A stretch of DNA of 64,000 nt from Pedobacter frigiditerrae (GTDB taxonomy: Bacteria; Bacteroidota; Bacteroidia; Sphingobacteriales; Sphingobacteriaceae). The stretch is from contig NZ_SJSK01000001.1 of assembly GCF_004331645.1 (NCBI RefSeq), positions 434,001 to 498,000 on the forward strand. Reading direction: 5' to 3'. A program made the position numbers and the translations under genes. Below, piece after piece: positions 1 through 6,882 of the stretch (position 1 is the stretch's first letter; every line of letters begins with the position of its first letter). The notes under the pieces are model-generated. The model was not told where the DNA came from, made no database searches, and was given only the letters and a program-made list of their open reading frames with translations.

Positions 1-545
1 TCGGGAGCTGGTATTTCTTTTTTAGCCTCAACTACAGGAGCTGGCTCTTCCTTTTTATCAGGACGAGTTTTACTATTTAAGTTGCTAAGATCTATTTTAC
101 CAACAATTTTCACACCTGGTAAAGAACCTTCTTCTTCTTTAGCAACAACTGGTTCAGGAGCCTTAACTGGCTCAACTGGTTTTGCCTCAACAGGTTTTTC
201 TTCCTTAGGCTTCTCAACCGGAGGAGTATATGAATGAAGATTCTTGATTAAGATACCTTCGTTTTCAAAATCTTGTTTTTTACTAGGCACCTCAGGAGCT
301 CTCTCAGCTGCTTCGGGTTCGTCACGACGTATTTTACCTATAACTATCTGATTGGCTTCTTCTTTTACGATTTTATCCCCCTGAAACTCTCTCATCAATG
401 TATCATACATTTCTTTAGAAAGTTTTGTAGTGGGCTTATTTTCCACAGCAAAGCCCTTCTTACCAAGAAATTCTACTGCTGTAGCAATTCCTATGTTAAG
501 CTCTTTGGCTGCTTTAAATAAAATTACGGCTTTGTCGTCTGACAT
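1..545 (-). CDS. infB: Translation initiation factor IF-2, N-terminal part (cut by window edge)
   Basis: The frame stays open from an ATG at 543-545 to the left edge, so only about 181 N-terminal codons are visible. IF-2 is the GTPase that places initiator tRNA on the 30S subunit; its G domain lies outside the window. The first ~30 residues (starting MSDDKAVILFKAAKELN) look like the IF2_N helical module. They are followed by a low-complexity Pro/Glu/Lys/Val linker, as is typical of long Bacteroidota IF-2. It is the third gene of rimP-nusA-infB, 72 bases after nusA. Identification rests on the N-terminal module, the linker and the operon position. Confidence 0.93.
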   Translation of the reverse strand, partial: MSDDKAVILFKAAKELNIGIATAVEFLGKKGFAVENKPTTKLSKEMYDTLMREFQGDKIVKEEANQIVIGKIRRDEPEAAERAPEVPSKKQDFENEGILIKNLHSYTPPVEKPKEEKPVEAKPVEPVKAPEPVVAKEEEGSLPGVKIVGKIDLSNLNSKTRPDKKEEPAPVVEAKKEIPAP

Positions 546-617
546 CTATTATCCTATTTTTTTACTAATTATATACAAAAGTAACGTTTATTCCTTGTTT
601 ATTCAAGCATACAACGT

Positions 618-1853
618 TTATTCAAATTCCGACTGAAGAATACCAATTACTTCTTTAATTGTTTCCTCTTCTAAATCGGTTCTTTTTACTAATTCATCAA
701 CAGATAAAGCTAATACACTTTTTGCTGTATCACAACCAATAGCTTTCAATTCATCAATGATCCAGCTATCAATTTCATCTGAGAATTCTTCGATATCCAC
801 ATCTTCATCTTCTTCGCCAGCTTCACGATAAACATCAATTTCATATCCGGTTAATTTACCTGCCAATTTAATGTTATGTCCACCTCTACCAATTGCCAAT
901 GAAACCTGATCTGGTTTTAAGTAAACCGAAGCATGTTTTGTAGCGTCATCCAATTTAATAGATGTGATTTTTGCAGGGCTTAAAGCACGTTGAATGTATA
1001 GTGAAACATTATTTGTAAAGTTAATTACATCAATATTTTCATTTTTTAATTCTCTTACGATTCCGTGAATACGAGAACCTTTCATACCAACACAAGCACC
1101 TACTGGATCAATTCTATCATCATAAGATTCTACAGCAACTTTAGCACGCTCTCCTGGTTCACGAACAATTTTCTTAATGGTAATTAAACCATCAAAAATT
1201 TCTGGAACTTCAATTTCGAATAAACGTTGCAAAAACTCAGGCGCAATCCTAGAGATGATAATTTTTGGAGTTGCATTAACCATATCAACTTTAGAAATTA
1301 CAGCACGAACCGAATCTCCTTTTTTGAAATAATCAGCCGGAATTTGCTCTGTTTTAGGCATCATTAATTCATTGCCTTCATCATCTAATACCAAAGTTTC
1401 TTTTTTCCAAACTTGATAAACCTCACCGGTTACAATCTCGCCAACTCTATCTTTATATTTTTTGAAGATTTCGTCTTTTTCTAACTCTAAAACCTTAGAA
1501 ACCAAAGTCTGACGAGCAGCTAAAATCGCTCTTCGACCAAAACTTTCTAATGTGATTTGCTCAATGTAGTCATCTCCAACTTCCATATCGGCATCTAATA
1601 ATTTCACTTCTGCAAGTTCAATTTCTAGATCATCATCCTCAGAAAAACCATCCTCCATTACTTTCCGAGTTCTCCAGATTTCCAAATCCCCGTTATCTGG
1701 ATTCACGATTACGTCACAGTTTTCGTCTGTGCCATATTTTTTACGCAACATACTGCGAAATACCTCTTCCAGCACACTAATTACTGTAGGGCGGTCGATA
1801 TTCTTGAAGTCTTTAAACTCCTGAAATGAATCGATTAAGTTAATATTGCTCAT
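618..1853 (-). CDS. nusA: Transcription termination/antitermination factor NusA
   Basis: NusA binds RNA polymerase and modulates pausing, termination and antitermination. The 411-residue protein has the expected order: an N-terminal RNAP-binding domain (about 1-125), an S1 domain (about 137-200, starting VGEIVTGEV), and tandem KH domains (about 230-345) with DPVGACVGMKGSRI and VSLAIGRGGHNIKLA motifs. The acidic C-terminus (about 345-411) carries one short helical repeat, in place of the two longer ones of E. coli NusA (495 aa). It starts 4 bases after rimP ends and lies 72 bases before infB, so it is certainly co-transcribed. Regulation probably acts through the hairpin in the rimP leader. 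Confidence 0.97.
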   Translation of the reverse strand: MSNINLIDSFQEFKDFKNIDRPTVISVLEEVFRSMLRKKYGTDENCDVIVNPDNGDLEIWRTRKVMEDGFSEDDDLEIELAEVKLLDADMEVGDDYIEQITLESFGRRAILAARQTLVSKVLELEKDEIFKKYKDRVGEIVTGEVYQVWKKETLVLDDEGNELMMPKTEQIPADYFKKGDSVRAVISKVDMVNATPKIIISRIAPEFLQRLFEIEVPEIFDGLITIKKIVREPGERAKVAVESYDDRIDPVGACVGMKGSRIHGIVRELKNENIDVINFTNNVSLYIQRALSPAKITSIKLDDATKHASVYLKPDQVSLAIGRGGHNIKLAGKLTGYEIDVYREAGEEDEDVDIEEFSDEIDSWIIDELKAIGCDTAKSVLALSVDELVKRTDLEEETIKEVIGILQSEFE

Positions 1854-1857
1854 TTTT

Positions 1858-2322
1858 TTATTTAAATGAAATTAAAACCTTTGTTTCTACTATATTATTA
1901 AATTCAATTTGGGCTTCTACCAGTTGAACTTTTTTACCTTTTTCTTTTACTTTTTCTTCTATTATAATTGCAGTATCGTTAACGGCAAGCAATTTCCCTT
2001 CTTTCATTTTCCCATCTGCCAACTTAACGCTCAAATCTCTGCCAATGTTTTTATCATATTGACGATTTAATAAAAGCGGCTCACCAACACCAGGGGATGA
2101 AACTTCTAAATTATAAGCTTTTTCAATCGTATTTTCTTCTTCCAAATGAAAGCCAACATGCCTGCTAATTGCCGCACAATCTTGTATGCTTATCCCCTCA
2201 TCACCATCTACGTGAATAATCAACTTGTTATTTGGCAACATTTTTATTGACACCAAAAACAATTCAGGTTTGTCGGCAATCTTTTCTTCTACAAGTTCTT
2301 TAACTCTTTTTTCTACCTGCAT
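1858..2322 (-). CDS. rimP: Ribosome maturation factor RimP
   Basis: RimP assists late 30S subunit assembly. The 154-residue product has the N-terminal alpha/beta domain with the family signature (AYNLEVSSPGVGEPLL near residue 70-85) and a C-terminal SH3-like beta domain (about 90-154). It is the first gene of the rimP-nusA-infB operon, the usual bacterial order. The ATG lies only about 12 bases downstream of a terminator-like hairpin and T tract, inside a leader whose promoter I place at 2385-2414. Confidence 0.95.
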   Translation of the reverse strand: MQVEKRVKELVEEKIADKPELFLVSIKMLPNNKLIIHVDGDEGISIQDCAAISRHVGFHLEEENTIEKAYNLEVSSPGVGEPLLLNRQYDKNIGRDLSVKLADGKMKEGKLLAVNDTAIIIEEKVKEKGKKVQLVEAQIEFNNIVETKVLISFK

Positions 2323-2334
2323 ATCCTAATTTGT

Positions 2335-2367
2335 TGTAAAAGAAAAGAGGGGACACTGTCCCCTCTT
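2335..2367 (-). terminator. Terminator-like hairpin in the rimP leader (candidate attenuator)
   Basis: An 11-base arm AAGAGGGGACA (2345-2355) and its exact complement (2357-2367) flank one central base. On the minus strand the stem runs into TTTTCTTTTA, the form of a Rho-independent terminator. It sits between the rimP promoter and the rimP start codon. It could therefore attenuate the nusA operon, or simply end transcripts coming from the upstream lipoprotein gene. Confidence 0.7.
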
Positions 2368-2384
2368 CTTCCTCTATTACGGTG

Positions 2385-2414
2385 CAAATGTACGAATTAT
2401 TTTTTCAAAATCAA
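2385..2414 (-). promoter_or_regulatory. Promoter of rimP-nusA-infB
   Basis: On the minus strand a -7 box TACATTTG (2385-2392) fits the Bacteroidota consensus TAnnTTTG. A TTG (2412-2414) lies 19 bases upstream. Transcription would start near 2378, giving a leader of about 55 bases that contains the hairpin at 2345-2367. Confidence 0.65.
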
Positions 2415-2441
2415 AAATGCATTTGAAAATGAGGACAATAC

Positions 2442-2870
2442 CTACCGCTGCAATATTTGTTGTTGCGCTTTTACCTTAAAGCCAACTTTAGATTTTATAA
2501 TTTCCTTACCACTTGCAAAGTGTGCATTTAGTATTGTTTCTACTAAATATACCTTCTTTCTCTCGAAGGGAAAATTTGGGGTAAATATTAAACTATCACC
2601 TGCTACGCTTAATTTTCCGGGCCATTCTATTTCCATACTTGTCGAATCGTCTTCAGCAGGGGTCCGCAAAACAGAAACTAATTTTTGGTAGTTGCTATCT
2701 GTATTGATATTAGCTTTAAGTTGATATAATCCTGCTTCATTAATATTGGCAATAATAATGCTATTGCTATCAGAAGAAAACCGAATAGATAGTGGCTTGC
2801 TATTTGTAGCGTTACAAGCAATTAAAGCAGCACAAATAACAACTGCTAAAAACTTTATATATTTAAACAT
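2442..2870 (-). CDS. Small hypothetical lipoprotein
   Basis: A 142-residue protein with a lipoprotein signal peptide: a hydrophobic stretch ends in LIAC with Cys19 as the lipidation site, followed by Asn-Ala. The mature part is predicted to be beta-rich and contains the phrase LSVAGDSLIFTPNFPFERKK. I recognise no named family. The gene diverges from the holin-like gene with only 17 bases between the start codons, so its promoter must overlap that coding sequence. It lies upstream of rimP on the same strand and is probably separated from it by the hairpin at 2345-2367. Confidence 0.8.
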   Translation of the reverse strand: MFKYIKFLAVVICAALIACNATNSKPLSIRFSSDSNSIIIANINEAGLYQLKANINTDSNYQKLVSVLRTPAEDDSTSMEIEWPGKLSVAGDSLIFTPNFPFERKKVYLVETILNAHFASGKEIIKSKVGFKVKAQQQILQR

Positions 2871-2887
2871 ATAACTAAATTAACATT

Positions 2888-3235
2888 ATGAAATTAATAC
2901 TCGAAATTTTATTAATGGGCTTGGCAATGATGCTTGGCTCTTACCTTGTGCCTGGTGTAAGTGTTGATGGCTATGGAAGTGCAATTATTGCTGCAGTTTT
3001 AATTGCCATTGCTAATGCTACTATCGGATTATTATTAAGGGTTTTTACTTTCCCTCTAAATGTATTAACACTTGGCCTAATCTCATTTATTATTACTGTA
3101 TTGATGATTTTACTGGTGGATAATTGGATGACTGGGTTTAATACATCAGGATTTTTAGCCGCCGCAATTTTAGCAATTGCAGTTTCTGTAATCAAAATGA
3201 TTTTGGATTCTATTTTTGGAGTAGATAAAAAGTAA
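2888..3235 (+). CDS. Phage-holin-family membrane protein (YvlD-like, four TM)
   Basis: This 115-residue, very hydrophobic protein has four predicted membrane helices (about 3-20, 28-52, 55-80, 90-108). Its SYLVPGVSVDGYGSA and FTFPLNVLTLGL phrases match the family annotated as mycobacterial four-TMS phage holin superfamily IV, which includes Bacillus YvlD. These are common chromosomal proteins of unknown role and do not imply a prophage. It is monocistronic and is followed by a hairpin at 3254-3292. Confidence 0.88.
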   Translation: MKLILEILLMGLAMMLGSYLVPGVSVDGYGSAIIAAVLIAIANATIGLLLRVFTFPLNVLTLGLISFIITVLMILLVDNWMTGFNTSGFLAAAILAIAVSVIKMILDSIFGVDKK

Positions 3236-3253
3236 GTCTAAAAAGGATTAACC

Positions 3254-3292
3254 ACAAAAGCCACAAAGAAATATTTTCCTTGTGGCTTTTGT
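3254..3292. terminator. Bidirectional hairpin between convergent genes
   Basis: A 13-base arm ACAAAAGCCACAA (3254-3266) is exactly complementary to 3280-3292, with a 13-base loop. It lies between the 3' ends of the holin-like gene and the acyl-CoA dehydrogenase gene. The following T tract is short, so strength as a terminator is uncertain. Confidence 0.6.
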
Positions 3293-3328
3293 TTACAAGA
3301 ACCAATTCTCCTTCAGGAGATTTAGGGG

Positions 3329-4471
3329 TTATTTACTTAGAATACTCCTACTAATTACCATCTTTTGTATTTCTGATGTACCCTCGTATATCTGCGTAAT
3401 CTTCGCGTCTCTCATCATTCTTTCTACGTGATATTCTTTCACAAAACCATAACCGCCGTGTATTTGTACTGCCTCAACAGTAACATCCATTGCTACTTTA
3501 CTAGCAAATAACTTAGCCATAGAACCTGCTAAAGTATAAGATTGACCTTGGTCTTTTAACCAAGCTGCCTTGTAAACCAACATCCTCGCTGCTTCAATTT
3601 GCGTAGCCATATCTGCTAATTTGAACGCAATTGCCTGATGGTCTGAAATTGGCTTACCAAAAGATTTACGTTGTTTCGAATAGGCTAAAGCCAATTCGTA
3701 AGCACCAGCAGCAATACCCAATGCTTGCGCAGCTATGCCGATTCTACCACCTTCTAAAGTTTTCATTGCAAAAGAAAAACCGAACCCGTCATCACCAATT
3801 CTATTCTCTTTTGGAACTTTTACATCATTAAACATTAATGAATGTGTATCAGAGCCACGAATTCCTAATTTATTTTCTTTCGGACCAATGGTAAATCCAG
3901 GTGTTCCCTTTTCTACAATAAAAGCATTAATCCCTTTATGTCTTAATTCTTTATGGGTTTGTGCAATTACTAAATATGTACTGGCAGTACTTCCATTTGT
4001 AATCCAGTTTTTTGTGCCGTTTAATAGGTAATAATCACCCATATCTTCGGCTGTAGTCTGTTGAGATGTGGCATCAGACCCTGCTTCTGGCTCAGATAAA
4101 CAGAATGCGCCAATCTTTTCTCCCGACGCCAACGGCTTTAAATATTTTTCTTTTTGCGCTTCATTTCCATAAGCTTCTAATCCGTAACAAACAAGCGAAT
4201 TATTAACAGAAACCACAACAGAAGCAGACGCATCAACTTTTGAAAGCTCTTCCATTACCAAAACATAAGAAACAGCATCCATGCCACTTCCATTATACTT
4301 TGGATTTACCATCATTCCTAAAAAACCTAACTCCCCTAGTTTTTTTACTTGCTCTGCTGGGAATTTTTGATTTTCGTCTCTTTCGATAACACCAGGTTTT
4401 AACTCAGTCTGCGCAAAGTCCCTTGCCGCCTGCTGTATCATTACTTGTTCTTCACTTAACTCAAAAAGCAT
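3329..4471 (-). CDS. Acyl-CoA dehydrogenase (short/branched-chain type)
   Basis: An FAD enzyme that oxidises acyl-CoA to trans-2-enoyl-CoA in fatty-acid or branched-chain amino-acid breakdown. At 380 residues it has full family length. It shows the N-terminal helical domain, the FAD-binding motif AFCLSEPEAGSD and WITNGS in the middle domain, and a C-terminal domain with MMRDAKITQIYEGTSEIQ. Glu363 in YEGT is the expected catalytic base, as in medium-chain and short-chain dehydrogenases. It is monocistronic. The acyl-chain specificity cannot be read from sequence alone. Confidence 0.95.
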   Translation of the reverse strand: MLFELSEEQVMIQQAARDFAQTELKPGVIERDENQKFPAEQVKKLGELGFLGMMVNPKYNGSGMDAVSYVLVMEELSKVDASASVVVSVNNSLVCYGLEAYGNEAQKEKYLKPLASGEKIGAFCLSEPEAGSDATSQQTTAEDMGDYYLLNGTKNWITNGSTASTYLVIAQTHKELRHKGINAFIVEKGTPGFTIGPKENKLGIRGSDTHSLMFNDVKVPKENRIGDDGFGFSFAMKTLEGGRIGIAAQALGIAAGAYELALAYSKQRKSFGKPISDHQAIAFKLADMATQIEAARMLVYKAAWLKDQGQSYTLAGSMAKLFASKVAMDVTVEAVQIHGGYGFVKEYHVERMMRDAKITQIYEGTSEIQKMVISRSILSK

Positions 4472-4609
4472 AATTAAAGTTTATAAAAGGTTAGCGTTGC
4501 CAAATTTAGTATTTCTTAATGAAATTACTATGGCTGCATAGTAATTTTTTAATCAAATTTATAATGCTTTATTTAAACAAGCTTCAAGGGTTTAGTAGGA
4601 CAAAAGCAT

Positions 4610-4710
4610 TGCAAAACAACAAAGTACTCCCTACTTTCGCTTTACGCTCCAGAAGAAAATCAGGATTCGTGTTCGCTAGAATCAACCTGCCCGCCAGACA
4701 GGCAGGACTT
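4610..4710. repeat. Degenerate copy of a dispersed intergenic element
   Basis: The phrase AATCAGGATTCGTG (about 4659-4672) matches AATCGGGATTCGTG near 23724, and the flanking bases (TTTCGCTTTACGCTCC) also resemble that site. It is followed at about 4688-4708 by a CCTGCC...GGCAGG palindrome. The same palindromic core recurs at 19728-19742. It is probably a non-coding repeat family of this genome. Confidence 0.5.
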
Positions 4711-5321
4711 ATTTCAAAGAGGTTTTTTGCTATTATAAGAGTTTCCCTACCTAAACACTACAGGTTTAACTTAAATAAACCTGACATAAGCGGGTGCCAT
4801 TTTCTGGCAGAAACGGTGGCAGGACAAATTATCCGAAAAGCAGGGATTATGCTTTTTAAATAAGAAAAATTTTTAGGTTGGTGAGAAAAGATCACTACCA
4901 GAACATATGGAGTAATTATACCTCAATTGTCTGCCAGAGTTAACCCATATTAACGATAACCGAATGGGGCTGCCTTTGCCGCGATTCCTTAATAGTGAGA
5001 ATGGCGTATCGTAGTATTGCCTTGATCTTAGGTAACTCCATAGTAAGTCCATATATTTATTGCATAATCTGGACTTTACATAGATTTTATATACTTCTAT
5101 AATGAAGGTTTGTCGAAGAGATGTTTCATTGATGATCCGTCTTAACCCATACTTGGTCATGGGTAGCATAAAGGATAAATTAATTAATAGAAAATCAATA
5201 ATTTTCATTCTACCTCCATCTTCCTCTATGGCATTACTCAGGCCCTATCCTAAACCTATTCTTTTGTCTCCTAGTTGTACTATAGTCTCTAAGAACTAAG
5301 GCAGTATAGGCGTATCACTAT

Positions 5322-5406
5322 TGGACAGTTAAGGGGAGACTAAGGGAAGGGTGGATATAACTTGGACTTGACTTGGATATAACTTGGACTTGACCTGGAC
5401 TTGATG
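5322..5406. repeat. Tandem array with 11-bp period
   Basis: From 5352 five consecutive 11-base units read TGGATATAACT, TGGACTTGACT, TGGATATAACT, TGGACTTGACC and TGGACTTGATG. Two weaker units (TGGACAGTTAA, GGGGAGACTAA) lie just upstream at 5322-5343. The array ends about 300 bases before the AraC-type regulator gene. The period is close to one helical turn. Confidence 0.8.
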
Positions 5407-5691
5407 GATTGAAAAGAAAGGAGGTGAAGCGCTTTGAGCGAACTCGATTGCTAGAAGAGCAATGTTTATGCTAAGATAAGAAAATTACTACCGATTATTT
5501 ACTATTTATTTTGGCTTTACTGGATGTTGTTTACAATGCAATATTTATCCCTCTGGCAACTGGTTTAAAGAGCAACCTGCAACTTTTCTATAATATCCAT
5601 CCTTATAAGCCTATTCTGACCATGGCTGCCAGATTAATATTCTACTGACAAATCATTATGAGTTAAAAATGCTAGGTTAGCTTAAGATTGT

Positions 5692-5699
5692 TATTTTTG
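5692..5699 (+). promoter_or_regulatory. Putative -7 box of the AraC-type regulator gene
   Basis: TATTTTTG matches TAnnTTTG exactly and ends only 5 bases before the ATG at 5705, so the transcript would be nearly leaderless. No clear TTG is seen 20 bases upstream, which weakens the call. Confidence 0.35.
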
Positions 5700-5704
5700 T
5701 TTAA

Positions 5705-6772
5705 ATGAATCTGGCTCAACAAATATTGTTTTTCTTTAGTGCTTTAGGGGTATTTAATGGTTTTATAATCAGTATTTACTTGCTATTTTTCAAAAAAGCC
5801 AAATCAACAACTTCTTGTTTTTTAGGTTTATTGCTTTTGGCGCTTTCCTTAAAGATTGGAAAGTCTTTTATCTTTTATTTCTACCCTTCATTGCCCGGTA
5901 TTTATATCCAAATAGGTGTTTTGGGAAGTTCTTTTGCTGGACCATCTCTGTTTTATTTTATCAAATCGACATTAGGTCAAAGCGCCAAAATTACCTCCAT
6001 CCATAAATGGACTTATCTGTTTTGGTTTATGGCAATTGTAATTGCCAGCATCATTATCCCTTATGATAATAGGCCTGATATATGGAATAATTATATCGGA
6101 ACAATAATTTCTGCTCAATTCACTATTTATATTATACGATCAGGTTGGTTATTACGCAATATTTTCTCAAAGCTTTTTAATGTTAAGGAAAATACCTCCT
6201 CAACAGAAAAATTATTATTATCTGTATTTATAGGTAATCTAGTGATCCCAGTAGCATTTAAGCTATCTGTTTTCTCATTTTTTAATGGGCCCTGCATTAG
6301 TGGGGCCCTATTTTTCTCTCTTATTCTTTATCTAAATGTTTTCTTATTTATTAGCAAAAGAAAAACAAGCAGTTTTTTTTCAGATAGTCAAGACCCAGAG
6401 CGTTATGCCAATAAAAAAATTGAAGATGAGCGGGCGCTTGTATTGAAAGAGAAACTTACGCAAATCATATTAGAACAAGAACTCTATAAAAATCCTGACC
6501 TTAAGCTCAATGACCTTGCTCAAAAGATCAACATTTCAAGTCATCAATTATCACAACTTCTTAATGATAACTTAGGTAAAAGTTTTGCGGCCTATATTAA
6601 TGAGTATCGTATAAACGAAGCTTGCCAGCTGATTGCTAACAATACTCCTATTAAGTTAGAAGTAATTGGTTATGAGGTTGGGTTCAACTCAAAATCTACC
6701 TTTTATGCTGCTTTTAAAAAACACACCCATACAACCCCTACGCTTTATAAAGAACAGTTATCAACTATTTGA
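5705..6772 (+). CDS. Membrane-anchored AraC-family transcriptional regulator
   Basis: A 355-residue protein. Residues ~1-225 are strongly hydrophobic with about six or seven membrane helices. The cytosolic C-terminus (~250-350) is an AraC/XylS helix-turn-helix domain with LKLNDLAQKINISSHQLSQLL (first HTH) and PIKLEVIGYEVGFNSKSTFYAAFKKH (second HTH). This 7TM-plus-AraC layout is common in Bacteroidota, where the membrane part is thought to sense an envelope signal. It lies 110 bases upstream of a co-directional outer-membrane receptor gene, which is its likely target. Confidence 0.9.
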   Translation: MNLAQQILFFFSALGVFNGFIISIYLLFFKKAKSTTSCFLGLLLLALSLKIGKSFIFYFYPSLPGIYIQIGVLGSSFAGPSLFYFIKSTLGQSAKITSIHKWTYLFWFMAIVIASIIIPYDNRPDIWNNYIGTIISAQFTIYIIRSGWLLRNIFSKLFNVKENTSSTEKLLLSVFIGNLVIPVAFKLSVFSFFNGPCISGALFFSLILYLNVFLFISKRKTSSFFSDSQDPERYANKKIEDERALVLKEKLTQIILEQELYKNPDLKLNDLAQKINISSHQLSQLLNDNLGKSFAAYINEYRINEACQLIANNTPIKLEVIGYEVGFNSKSTFYAAFKKHTHTTPTLYKEQLSTI

Positions 6773-6882
6773 TCACATAAGATTTGTCTGAATTTATAAT
6801 TCAGAACTCCCAAATCTGAAAATCAAAACCTATTCTGGCCTCTTCGCTTCTAGTTTTGGAACATTCCATAAAACCAAAACAC

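Larger units (their letters stand above)
4472..5704. other. Gene-poor spacer of 1.2 kb
   Basis: I see no convincing gene. Two open frames here (4519-4863 plus, 4873-5208 minus) give proteins with no recognisable domain and unusual composition. The first 250 bases hold a degenerate dispersed repeat and a CCTGCC/GGCAGG palindrome. 5322-5406 holds an 11-bp-period tandem array. 5430-5470 has small inverted repeats (CGCT/AGCG and ATTGCT/AGCAAT). The stretch could be the eroded remains of a lost gene or mobile element. Confidence 0.6.

Noticed and set aside
2888..3235. Prophage signal suggested by the holin-like gene
   Set aside because: This YvlD-like family is a common chromosomal membrane protein; no phage genes lie nearby.
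4519..4863. 114-codon plus-strand frame
   Set aside because: It covers a degenerate repeat and palindrome, has no recognisable domain and an odd composition, so it is not listed as a gene.
4873..5208. 111-codon minus-strand frame
   Set aside because: No signal peptide, domain or neighbour context; it lies in the gene-poor spacer and could be chance. A decayed gene cannot be excluded.
5322..5406. CRISPR-like array
   Set aside because: Units are contiguous 11-mers without spacers and no cas genes are present.
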